Shown one piece after another: positions 7,277 through 15,490 of a DNA stretch of 64,000 nt. The DNA comes from a virus. The notes below the pieces were generated by a model. The model did no database searches. It worked only from the letters and a program-made list of their open reading frames with translations, and was not told the origin of the DNA. Each line of letters begins with the position of its first letter. Positions within the stretch are counted from its first letter, which is position 1. The DNA lies in the IMG/VR virus record IMGVR_UViG_3300028559_001021, positions 1 through 64,000 of that record; one strand, 5' to 3'. The position numbers were made by a program, and so were the translations under genes.

Positions 7277-10076
7277 AACCATTATTAAATTGTTCCCATC
7301 CTTCTTCAGCTAAATCGTAAATATAGTTGGGATTAATTCCTCTTTTGTTCCAGTATTCAATTTCCTTTTGTTCTAAATCCAATACATCCTCCTTTAGTCT
7401 GTCTTGATCTTTTTCCTCAAATGGAACTCCATTTATTAGTTCACATTGTTGTTGTGTATAGAATTGTCTTTTCACAGGATTATCAATAATAAGAGTATCT
7501 CTCACATCTTGTTTGAAGACAACTAATAAAGGTTCAATACGATTATTAAATGTTGTGATTGTTCTCGCTACATTGTATTCTCCTGTCATGTTGGGATTGT
7601 TTTCTAAATCGTTTGGGTCTAACATATAACAATTAAGTTGTGTATAAGAATCAACAGAATCTAGTGGTATTTGTCCATAACCTTCCATAAAATTATCTAA
7701 ATCTTGTTGAGTCCAACCTTTTTTTGGTTTATTAATTTTTTGTACATCCCCATGACTTGCTTTTGTTCCGTTATTAACATAATAAATTACATCACCCAAA
7801 TTAATTTTTAGATTATGTTTGATTGCTAATTCTAAATGAGCCATTCTCGACATTGCCCCACCTGATTTGGTTGTTTGTTTTGACCTCTCAATATAATCCT
7901 TGATACTCAGTTTAACCTTAGCTCTTTGAGCCACTTTCATCAATGGTATTTCTTTGTTATAGATTTTAGTTAAGTATTCATAATACCACTCAACAAACTT
8001 TTGACCCTCACCTTCCAATAACAATCTAATTGCTTTATCCAAATATTCCTCAATGTATAGTGGAAGTTTTTTTGATTTAATTGAGTTACCTGTAAGTTTT
8101 ACCTTTCCATTGTGTTCCATCGTTGCGTAATTCTTACGAGCAAGATTAATACATGATTTCCAAGTTCCATCACAATCTAGAGCCATTTCACCTCTCATAA
8201 AAATATCGTTAAACTCCGCAACATCAGCATCATATCCTTTATACTCCTTACCCTTTTTAACCTTCCAATTAAGACCTTTCCCAATATAAACTCTATCATC
8301 CACTCCACCTTTAGGTAGTGAGAAATTCACACCATCCGTATCCATTACAAGTGCGGTATAACCTTTTCCCATAAAAAACTTAATCATCTGACGAAGATAT
8401 TGTCTTCCAGTACAAGTTATCTGTTCACCCATATACATATCACCCCATGCAAACACATGAGGGGCTGATAAAGCACCAAACATTGAGTTGATGAATATCT
8501 TGATTGGTAATTGTTTTCTATCATATGATAATGATTTCTTCTTGTCTTTATCATACCATTCAGCCGCCAAGTTCTTGTACATAATACGAGCACTTCTAAA
8601 ATATGATAACATACCTTTCATCGCACCTGTAATATCACAATCAGGGAATACATCGTGAACCAATTGAATTGATGGATATAGAGATGAGTAGTCAAGTTTT
8701 AAAACATCCTTGGAATAACCCACTCTTAATAGTCTTGATAAACCACCAACAAAATCAGTTTTCTTTTCTTTTTGGGGAATTGCAAGTTTATGTTTATAAG
8801 ACCAAGCCATCATCAACATTTTCCATAATGTTGCAGTTCCAATGGTGGAAACTCTTTCATAAGTTGTTGGAATCATTGAGGCCAACATAAATGTACCTTG
8901 ATTGAATTCATCATCCACCTTCAAGGTTTCCTCCAAGTCATCATCCAAATATCTCTCAACAATATTGTCCCCAGTTGTTTTAATATAAACACCAGGATGT
9001 TTTTTATCTAGGTTATTGAATTGTGGATTATCAGCTTTCTTATATTTTCCATTTTGGACATTCAACCAATACTCTTCTTTATTAGCGTACATTGACCCAA
9101 TTTTATTATGGTCAATATAAACACGATCAGGAGCTTCAACATTAATATACTGAGTAATGTATTTAAGACCTGCAGATTTAATACTCGAATTGATTGCTTG
9201 AGCTCTTCTAACTGAGTGTAGGATATCAATAACATTATATCCCCATATTCCAATCTGTTTAAATTCCTCTACTTCATTTGCGAGTTTCAACATACCCTTA
9301 GTTTGTTTAAATTTATATTCTGGATGTAAGGTCTTACATATACGTTTAATGTCAAGATGTAAAGTTTTACACCTTTCCATAATCCAATACCAGTCAAAGT
9401 TGGATGAATTATATCCACCAATGATTGATGGTTTAACTTCGTCAATAATTCTGAAAAACTCAACAAGCCCTGCTCGTTCTTGGTCTTCAGTTGCACATTC
9501 AATTACTTTCTCTAATCCTTTGTTTGTTTTAATTCCAATCATAAATATTCTACCATCTTTAGGTTCTAAAGAGGTAGTCTCTAAGTCGAATACCAATCTT
9601 GTAATGTCATTATAATCATCGTACCCTTTGAATAACCTCTTTTCCTTTTGGATTAGATATTGTTCAACTGGGGAAGGTATTAAGAAGTATTCTTTGGTTT
9701 TTTCGCCATAAGGGTCAATTCCTCCTTCTTTAAAGAATTGCATTAAACTTCTGTAACCCTTTAAAGATTTGACCATATACTTAAGACCTTTCTCAAGTCT
9801 TTCATTACCACCAGTCTCCAATTTCTCAATTAGGATTCCGTGTTTGGTCATTGCTTCTTTTTGATTTGCTTTGGACGATTTGTAGAAATTAAGTCCGTGT
9901 AGGTCACCAACCCAAGCAAATGGGGTGAATGTATCCTTTCTAATTTCTTTTCCTTTACCGGGGATTTCTTTAATCTTAAAGATGTTTTCTGAAGCCCAAT
10001 CATATTCTATTGCGACTATGTGTTCTTCGGGGTCGTTTCCGTGGAGGAAACTTTCGATTTCTTCTGGTGTTATCAT
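7275..10076 (-). CDS. 43: DNA polymerase, family B (T4 gp43-like)
   Basis: A 933-residue replicative polymerase with a 3'-5' exonuclease. Exo I is FDLETTSLEP (D164, E166) and Exo II is YNSSNFDWYW (F227, D228). Polymerase motif A is LDYSSLYPS (D462). Motif B is NSMFGAL (530-536), with Phe where most family-B enzymes have Tyr. Motif C is MDTDG (578-582). The length matches T4 gp43 (898 aa). It is a single leftward gene with its own upstream region of about 145 bases. It should copy the phage genome with the usual T4-type clamp and loader, which are outside this window. Confidence 0.95.
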   Translation of the reverse strand: MITPEEIESFLHGNDPEEHIVAIEYDWASENIFKIKEIPGKGKEIRKDTFTPFAWVGDLHGLNFYKSSKANQKEAMTKHGILIEKLETGGNERLEKGLKYMVKSLKGYRSLMQFFKEGGIDPYGEKTKEYFLIPSPVEQYLIQKEKRLFKGYDDYNDITRLVFDLETTSLEPKDGRIFMIGIKTNKGLEKVIECATEDQERAGLVEFFRIIDEVKPSIIGGYNSSNFDWYWIMERCKTLHLDIKRICKTLHPEYKFKQTKGMLKLANEVEEFKQIGIWGYNVIDILHSVRRAQAINSSIKSAGLKYITQYINVEAPDRVYIDHNKIGSMYANKEEYWLNVQNGKYKKADNPQFNNLDKKHPGVYIKTTGDNIVERYLDDDLEETLKVDDEFNQGTFMLASMIPTTYERVSTIGTATLWKMLMMAWSYKHKLAIPQKEKKTDFVGGLSRLLRVGYSKDVLKLDYSSLYPSIQLVHDVFPDCDITGAMKGMLSYFRSARIMYKNLAAEWYDKDKKKSLSYDRKQLPIKIFINSMFGALSAPHVFAWGDMYMGEQITCTGRQYLRQMIKFFMGKGYTALVMDTDGVNFSLPKGGVDDRVYIGKGLNWKVKKGKEYKGYDADVAEFNDIFMRGEMALDCDGTWKSCINLARKNYATMEHNGKVKLTGNSIKSKKLPLYIEEYLDKAIRLLLEGEGQKFVEWYYEYLTKIYNKEIPLMKVAQRAKVKLSIKDYIERSKQTTKSGGAMSRMAHLELAIKHNLKINLGDVIYYVNNGTKASHGDVQKINKPKKGWTQQDLDNFMEGYGQIPLDSVDSYTQLNCYMLDPNDLENNPNMTGEYNVARTITTFNNRIEPLLVVFKQDVRDTLIIDNPVKRQFYTQQQCELINGVPFEEKDQDRLKEDVLDLEQKEIEYWNKRGINPNYIYDLAEEGWEQFNNG

Positions 10077-10135
10077 TTTTATATTTTTAAGTTTAGTATA
10101 TTAGCTGTCATACAAGATGACATTTACCTTATCCT

Positions 10136-10146
10136 TATAAATATAG
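10136..10146 (-). promoter_or_regulatory. Promoter-like motif upstream of DNA polymerase
   Basis: The minus strand reads CTATATTTATA about 60 bases upstream of the ATG at 10076. It is a looser match and further from the gene than the other copies, leaving a leader of about 60 bases that may carry regulation. The rest of the 145-base gap shows nothing I recognise. Confidence 0.35.
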
Positions 10147-10221
10147 TATGACGATGGGGTTAAGTCAATAAAAAGTTGGTGATAAATTAATACCACCAAC
10201 TCTTAATATTGAATAAATTAT

Positions 10222-11907
10222 TTAAGCGGTTATTGAAACATATGTAGGTGTTGTTGCCGACAAATATTCCAAGTATAAATTAGAATCATCCGATTTTATA
10301 ATTTTACAATTATAATCAGCATATACATGTGTTGCAGTTAAAAAATCAGTATAAGACACTGGGTATAATATTTGATTGTATCTAAAATCGTTACCTATTT
10401 TGTTTGAAACGAAACTATCCCCAATTATGTTGTCAAAACAAGACCCTATAATAGTATTATTATCAAAGTTGTTATCTATAATATTACTGTCAAAACTATA
10501 ACTTCCAATATTTAAAGAATCACCAATTGTATTATTGTTAAAATCGTCTAAAATTTGATTGTCAGAAAATAAATTATAAATTTGATTGTTATTAAATTCA
10601 TTTCCTATTTTATTTTTATAAACTTCGTCCCAAGTATTATTATCCATATAATCATTCAGAATAACATTATCGTTGAATGATTTGTAAATTACATTATCAT
10701 TAAAATAATCACCGATTTGATTTTTTTCAAAATAAAATCCCCAATCTCCATCTAACCAATTATTATTAAAGTCATTTCTAATTTGGTTGTCATAGAAACC
10801 ACTGCAAAGAATTACATTATCTCTAAACCTGTTACCAATATGATTGTCTTCAAATTCAGTGGTAATGATATTATTTTCAAAGAAATTTCCAATTACATTA
10901 TCATCAAAGTCATCATCGGTGATGTTATTTCTAAAAGCATAACCGATTTGATTAGCGGTACAGTCATCATTAAAAGTATTATTATAAGAACTATCACCAA
11001 TAGTATTATTTTCATAACGGCCATCTTTGAGAACATTATTTGCTAATAAGAAATCTCCGATACCTTCATTTAAATAATATTTTGAATAGTCTCCTATATA
11101 AGTGTTAATGCAACCATCATCATCTATCGCTTCAAATGTATTGTAAAGATTAAAATCACTTTGACCATCAATATTATTTGGATAATAACTATCATAACTA
11201 TGGGAATTTGCATTAAAAAATTCATAGCCACCATTACCTGTTGCAGTAACAGTTTCTCCTTTTACAATCATTGAAGTATCACCTGAAATGCTAACAATTT
11301 CGTAAAATGTTTCATAGCTATTTCTGATAGCTATAATTTGTCCTGGACTAAGTGAAGTAAAGGTAGTTCCTGTTGAACCTGTTACTATTCCATCAGCCAA
11401 TATTTCCACAGTTCCAGTATACGGATTTAATTTATTATAACTTCTTAAACGGTATCTTTTGAAAGTAATATTTTTATGGTCATAATCAGTTCTATTACCA
11501 AATTTGTCAATTCTTTCAGTAATTCTACCAAAAGCAGGATTACCTGATTCAGTTGTAGAGTATGTTACATCATACTTAATCTTATCATTCGGATAACTTG
11601 GTTGGTAAGCGTCAACCGCTAAAGTATTACTTGATGTTGCTAAAACAATGATTGGTTCAGTTACACCTGTTACATATGAAGAACTAGATACCGCAATTGG
11701 ATTTTTGTATTTGTCATAATCTGGTCTATCGTAACAAGTTTGATTATCGGTAATTGAATAATAAGAACCGCAAGTTAAATCGCTTATACTAATTAAATTA
11801 TTTAATTCGTTAAATGTTATTGGAATACAAGATAATGGGAGTCCATTTTTCTCATATTTTAAAGCATCAACAATACCCGCAATTAATCTATCTACTTTTA
11901 ATGGCAT
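10222..11907 (-). CDS. Tail appendage protein with Asn-rich beta-helix repeats
   Basis: The first 11 residues (MPLKVDRLIAG) are identical to the start of the gene at 12318, which suggests a common docking tag. After a mixed N-terminal domain of about 270 residues comes a long run of short repeats of the type N-x-I-G-(D/N)-x-F-x-(D/N)-N. About 20 units cover residues 290-510, with Asn and hydrophobic residues at fixed spacing, as expected of a right-handed parallel beta-helix. A short C-terminal domain follows. Such helices are common in tail spikes and host-receptor fibres. I see no catalytic motif. Confidence 0.7.
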   Translation of the reverse strand: MPLKVDRLIAGIVDALKYEKNGLPLSCIPITFNELNNLISISDLTCGSYYSITDNQTCYDRPDYDKYKNPIAVSSSSYVTGVTEPIIVLATSSNTLAVDAYQPSYPNDKIKYDVTYSTTESGNPAFGRITERIDKFGNRTDYDHKNITFKRYRLRSYNKLNPYTGTVEILADGIVTGSTGTTFTSLSPGQIIAIRNSYETFYEIVSISGDTSMIVKGETVTATGNGGYEFFNANSHSYDSYYPNNIDGQSDFNLYNTFEAIDDDGCINTYIGDYSKYYLNEGIGDFLLANNVLKDGRYENNTIGDSSYNNTFNDDCTANQIGYAFRNNITDDDFDDNVIGNFFENNIITTEFEDNHIGNRFRDNVILCSGFYDNQIRNDFNNNWLDGDWGFYFEKNQIGDYFNDNVIYKSFNDNVILNDYMDNNTWDEVYKNKIGNEFNNNQIYNLFSDNQILDDFNNNTIGDSLNIGSYSFDSNIIDNNFDNNTIIGSCFDNIIGDSFVSNKIGNDFRYNQILYPVSYTDFLTATHVYADYNCKIIKSDDSNLYLEYLSATTPTYVSITA

Positions 11908-11934
11908 ATTTAATTTTTTTTATTTTATGTTTAT

Positions 11935-12318
11935 TTAAGAATATACTCTAATCTCAATTGGAGTGTCATCTAATACGTCATCAGTTGGAGCTCCAGTTGC
12001 TATTGTGATTATATCATCATTCGTTATTGAAACACTAACAATATCTTTAGAACCATTAAAAAAATATGAAAATAAAATTTTAGAACTATCAGAAAAAGCC
12101 CCAATTAGAGTCCCCCTATAAGTTCCAGTTGATTGTCTAGTCCAAACTAATTCTCCACCCAATGTATTGTCTAACACAACTGCGGTTGGGTTAGATGTTC
12201 CGGTTTGTGTTAATTTTGCGGTATAAACCTTATAGGGTAACCCCAATGAACCACCATTTATGTTTAATGAATCAGTATCTATTGAACCCGCAATTAATCT
12301 ATCTACTTTTAATGGCAT
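11935..12318 (-). CDS. Tail appendage protein sharing the MPLKVDRLIAG tag
   Basis: A 127-residue protein whose start (MPLKVDRLIAG) and upstream leader are nearly the same as those of the following gene at 11907. The remainder is a beta-rich domain (YKVYTAKLTQTGTSNP, ELVWTRQSTGTYRGTLIGAF, VSVSITNDDIITI), typical of small fibre-tip or collar modules. The two genes probably arose by duplication of the tag and now attach different domains to the same virion site. Receptor binding is likely but not shown. Confidence 0.6.
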   Translation of the reverse strand: MPLKVDRLIAGSIDTDSLNINGGSLGLPYKVYTAKLTQTGTSNPTAVVLDNTLGGELVWTRQSTGTYRGTLIGAFSDSSKILFSYFFNGSKDIVSVSITNDDIITIATGAPTDDVLDDTPIEIRVYS

Positions 12319-12397
12319 ATTTAGTTTTTTTTATTTTATGTATATCACATATAAGTATTTACATTTACAAAAAAAACTTTAAATTAACATTTTTTTA

Positions 12398-12883
12398 TTA
12401 TGGAGTTGTCGTTGTTGTACTTGTACATGGACAACATTCGGTAGTAGTTGTTGTGGTATAAGGTCCATTAACACAACAAGGGAAATCAGACACATAACAA
12501 CTATTATATTCCAAGTCATCAGCAATAAAAGATTCTTGGACATTTATATATAACTTTTCTCTAATTGGTAATATTAAAACCCCATCATTACTCCTTAACA
12601 TAAATTGTCCTTCATATCTACCAACTCTACTTGTATCTCTATTTTGGAATTGATAATATAAATAATATTCTGGTTCAGCATTTGGGTCAACATCTGTTTT
12701 CTCAACAAACCCAGCAGGTCTTGAGACAATCTTTGGGACACCAGTGTCAGCATCAACCATTGAAAAGAATAATGCCGATTGTTCAATCAATGACATAAAG
12801 TTATTGTAATCTAATCTACCATTCTTAACCACTTGAAGCTTAAGGAGGGGAAGTGTCGCATTCTTCTTAATATAAAATTCCAT
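12398..12883 (-). CDS. Virion protein with Thr/Cys-rich C-terminal tail
   Basis: A 161-residue protein. The first 130 residues look like a compact beta domain (MEFYIKKNATLPLLKL, YYLYYQFQNRDTSRVG, GVLILPIREKLYINVQ). The end is low complexity: six threonines, ECCPC, then five more threonines and a proline. Thr-rich tails recur in the 24355-26622 protein, and both could be O-glycosylated or disulfide-linked. The motif AGTATTTATA lies just upstream of the ATG. Function unknown; virion structural from context. Confidence 0.6.
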   Translation of the reverse strand: MEFYIKKNATLPLLKLQVVKNGRLDYNNFMSLIEQSALFFSMVDADTGVPKIVSRPAGFVEKTDVDPNAEPEYYLYYQFQNRDTSRVGRYEGQFMLRSNDGVLILPIREKLYINVQESFIADDLEYNSCYVSDFPCCVNGPYTTTTTTECCPCTSTTTTTP

Positions 12884-12895
12884 TAGATTTTTATA

Positions 12896-12905
12896 TATAA
12901 ATACT
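12896..12905 (-). promoter_or_regulatory. AGTATTTATA promoter motif
   Basis: The minus strand carries AGTATTTATA ending 13 bases before the ATG at 12883. A second copy in the opposite direction follows at 12915, so this is a divergent promoter pair. Confidence 0.5.
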
Positions 12906-12914
12906 AAGTTTAAT

Positions 12915-12924
12915 AGTATTTATA
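12915..12924 (+). promoter_or_regulatory. AGTATTTATA promoter motif
   Basis: AGTATTTATA ends five bases before the ATG at 12930, which is close and suggests a very short leader. Confidence 0.5.
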
Positions 12925-12929
12925 TTATT

Positions 12930-13514
12930 ATGAGAAACCTTATTAAAAAAATATTGTTTGAAGAATTTCATAATCCAAAAATTTTTTTGGAAGAAATATC
13001 ATTACGTGAACTTAATAGTTATTTAATTCTATCTGAGGGTAAAACTACAGTATCTATTGATCCTAGTAAAAAAGATGCGGTATTTGATTTGATTGAACGA
13101 TATTATAATGTAACAAATTATACAACAGGTGATAGAGCTCACCGAGACAAACAAACATCAATTACTTTTGAAATTAACCCTACTGACCATTGGTTAGAAA
13201 GATTAGATAGAACCAAGGAAGATGATTATAAAAATCACCCAACTATAGTTGATCCAACAACAAACGAGGGGGTTGATTTAATTTTTATATTAAAAGATGA
13301 TATAATTAAAAAAATATTAAATTTTGATTGGGGGAAACGAACTCTATGTTTAAAATTAATCACCATAAATAATGGTAAAATATATACCAATTTAATTAAA
13401 ATAGAAAAGGATACCTATATAAAAGACCATTATATCATAAATATGATTACACATATGAAAGGAGAACCGTTAAAAAATCAAGAATTTAGTAAATGTACCG
13501 TTATAAAAAAATAA
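12930..13514 (+). CDS. Small protein with head-targeting-like leader, function unknown
   Basis: A 194-residue protein starting MRNLIKKILFEEF, a short basic amphipathic leader followed by acidic residues. This resembles the leaders of the small proteins at 53.2-59.2 kb. The body is mixed alpha/beta (TTVSIDPSKKDAVFDLIERY, SITFEINPTDHWLERLDRT, GVDLIFILKDDIIKKIL) and could be a small toxin- or nuclease-like fold, but no motif decides this. The gene stands alone between divergent promoters and a strong bidirectional terminator. I suspect an internal head protein or early host-interaction protein. Confidence 0.55.
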   Translation: MRNLIKKILFEEFHNPKIFLEEISLRELNSYLILSEGKTTVSIDPSKKDAVFDLIERYYNVTNYTTGDRAHRDKQTSITFEINPTDHWLERLDRTKEDDYKNHPTIVDPTTNEGVDLIFILKDDIIKKILNFDWGKRTLCLKLITINNGKIYTNLIKIEKDTYIKDHYIINMITHMKGEPLKNQEFSKCTVIKK

Positions 13515-13539
13515 AAGGGATACATTTAGTATCCCTTTT
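13513..13539. terminator. Perfect bidirectional terminator hairpin
   Basis: AAAAGGGATAC and GTATCCCTTTT form an 11-bp perfect stem around ATTTA. Each side is followed by T (or preceded by A), so it can stop transcription of the rightward gene ending at 13514 and of the leftward unit starting near 13700. Confidence 0.9.
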
Positions 13540-13707
13540 AACCCTACTTCTCGATTAAGACACGCCAGTCAGCCTTAGTACTGGAGAGGCAATAGTCACC
13601 ATCCTTTCAGATGTATTCAGCATAGCTTTCATTTTCGACTACCAAGGTTTTTTCGACCCCATAACTTTCAAAGGTAAGTCACCAACCATAAAACACTATT
13701 ATAAACC
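13540..13707 (-). ncRNA. Candidate small RNA transcription unit (GC-rich, promoter to terminator)
   Basis: The 300-base gap between genes is not empty. On the minus strand an exact GATATTTATA promoter (13708-13717) is followed by about 170 bases of much higher GC content than the flanks (29 of 60 bases at 13561-13620), then the perfect terminator at 13513-13539. Pairings I can see are CCAGT with ACTGG, GACTTACC with GGTAGTC (one bulge), and GCCT with AGGC as an alternative. Two tiny reading frames lie in one frame: 16 codons from ATG 13689 to a TAG at 13639, and 25 codons from ATG 13632 to a TAA at 13555. A structured RNA, a leader-peptide system or a decayed gene are all possible. 13718-13816 looks like plain AT-rich spacer. 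Confidence 0.5.
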
Positions 13708-13717
13708 TATAAATATC
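13708..13717 (-). promoter_or_regulatory. GATATTTATA promoter motif of the small-RNA-like unit
   Basis: An exact GATATTTATA on the minus strand lies 18 bases before the ATG at 13689. It faces the terminator at 13513-13539, with no conventional gene between them. Confidence 0.55.
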
Positions 13718-13816
13718 CTATTTAGTTCCCAAACTTATTATTTTTTTCACTAAATATTTTTTCATCAAATCTTATATAAATATAACCACCAACATCATAA
13801 TAAAGTTCCAAGGTTA

Positions 13817-15490
13817 TCAATTTTCTTTTCTTAATTTTGAATCGTAATGTTCATATCGGTTATGTTCGGTGGGGGTGATTAATAATAAACCTGGTTTAAT
13901 ATTACCCTTTATTGTTTCTTGGTAACAATAACTCATTAAAGTCTGTTCAAATGCTTTTTGCCACCTTGTCTCCAAGTAACATTTGTAATTACCCTCCTTA
14001 CTCAATACAATAGGCCAATTACATAAATAAATCTCACCACTAACATAAGGAATACCTTTATGTGATTTTATATATTTAAACTCAGTTCTTGGGGCGTCTA
14101 TATCGTAACCAAATTTTGGTAACTTTGTTTTGTTCGGCCAATGTTTTTGTCTGAAATCTTGAGGAACATTATACCATGACCATTGTGTCCCATTGTCACC
14201 AAAGAATTCTGTATAGTTTAATTTTAAAAAATCAAAGTTTTCTTTTTGAATGATTTCCAAACTTTTTCTATATAAACCTTTAACATATCTATTAAAACCA
14301 TTTTTACAAGTTTCATTTTTTGGATAAAAAAACATATCATCCTCAAACCAAAAATAATAGTTTAAATCAGTATCGTTAAAATGTTCAGCAACAAATACCC
14401 TTCCACCCATTATACCCAAGTTGTCTTTCTTAATATGTTCAAATCCGTATTGGTCACATAACTCTTTATACCTTGGAGTTGTTGTTAAATCAGTTGAGTT
14501 ATCCAATAAGAACTTTTTTGGTTTGTTAATAAAATCCTTATCGTATTCCAGCATTGATTTAATCAAGGTTTCAAACTGACTTGGGGAATTAAATGATATA
14601 ACATATAACCCAACCTTATCAATTGATTGATTTGTTATTTTAGGTAATTCTTTTGTTTCTTTTTTTGGTACTAACTTATCATTCTTTAAATCCTCAAAAA
14701 ATTTACCCATTAATCCATTTCCCTCAATATCAAAATAAGTTATCATATTTGGATACAGATAAGTCATAAGGGTAAAAATACTTTCCTCAGTTCCCATATA
14801 TCCTTTGGATAATGTATCAACAAGAAGATGATAATATAATGTATTAATTTCACTTATTGTTTCCTTTTTACCGCCAAAGAAACCACCTCTTGCGACCTTA
14901 TCTATTTTTGAATTGGTCAAACGATTCATTTCATTGTAATTGAATCCGTGAATTTCAGTTGATGCTTCGTAGGGAAAACAAACAAAGTTAAAATCACCCA
15001 AATATTTTGGTAACTTATTTAATACTTTATCGTGGGTGAAATAACCTGGATGAATTGTATTACATAGACCAGCATCAATCCAAAACATATATTCTGAATC
15101 AAATGAGTCATATATCTTTGCATCGTGCAATAAAAACACTTTGGACATAACTAGGGGGTTATATAACTCAAGTTTAGCTTGGGTTGAATCTGTTAACCAA
15201 CCAACTTGATTATACCAATTTGGATTTGTTCTAATGTTTTGTATTTTATCAAAGTATTCATTATTCTTAAACCAATCTAAATTTCTTAAAATAAATCTTG
15301 TGTTGGTTTTATTTCTTTTTTTGAATACAAATTCTTGTAATTCTTGGTCACCAAAAATTATCATATTTTCCTCAACCTCTAATAGTCTGGAAAACTTATC
15401 CAAATAGTGTTGATATGAACGAGACCAACCTTCATTGAGGTTTCCTCTCCCAATATCCCAAAGTCCTGTTACTAATGTAATTTTACTCAT
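13817..15490 (-). CDS. Bifunctional glycosyltransferase: HtrL/YibB-like domain plus GT2-like domain
   Basis: A 557-residue, two-domain protein. Residues about 1-270 resemble the HtrL/YibB/WlaTC family, with YMFWIDAGLCN and later GGFFGGKKETI, which frame the presumed donor site. Residues about 290-540 look like a GT-A fold: VGLYVISFNSPSQFETLIKS at the start, LDNSTD, and an acidic YYFWFEDDMFF where a DxD metal site is expected. Both halves probably transfer sugars. It overlaps the next gene by one base (TAATG), so the two are co-translated. The acceptor could be virion protein, DNA or host glycan. Confidence 0.7.
   Translation of the reverse strand: MSKITLVTGLWDIGRGNLNEGWSRSYQHYLDKFSRLLEVEENMIIFGDQELQEFVFKKRNKTNTRFILRNLDWFKNNEYFDKIQNIRTNPNWYNQVGWLTDSTQAKLELYNPLVMSKVFLLHDAKIYDSFDSEYMFWIDAGLCNTIHPGYFTHDKVLNKLPKYLGDFNFVCFPYEASTEIHGFNYNEMNRLTNSKIDKVARGGFFGGKKETISEINTLYYHLLVDTLSKGYMGTEESIFTLMTYLYPNMITYFDIEGNGLMGKFFEDLKNDKLVPKKETKELPKITNQSIDKVGLYVISFNSPSQFETLIKSMLEYDKDFINKPKKFLLDNSTDLTTTPRYKELCDQYGFEHIKKDNLGIMGGRVFVAEHFNDTDLNYYFWFEDDMFFYPKNETCKNGFNRYVKGLYRKSLEIIQKENFDFLKLNYTEFFGDNGTQWSWYNVPQDFRQKHWPNKTKLPKFGYDIDAPRTEFKYIKSHKGIPYVSGEIYLCNWPIVLSKEGNYKCYLETRWQKAFEQTLMSYCYQETIKGNIKPGLLLITPTEHNRYEHYDSKLRKEN

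Noticed and set aside
10783-11046. Rightward 87-codon open frame inside the beta-helix gene
   Set aside because: It is an antisense shadow of the Asn-rich repeat; the leftward frame has the coherent repeat pattern.
13540-13707. tmRNA, tRNA or a known riboswitch in the GC-rich gap
   Set aside because: No tRNA-like acceptor stem or TpsiC arm, and no recognisable riboswitch core; it also sits after, not before, the leftward glycosyltransferase genes.
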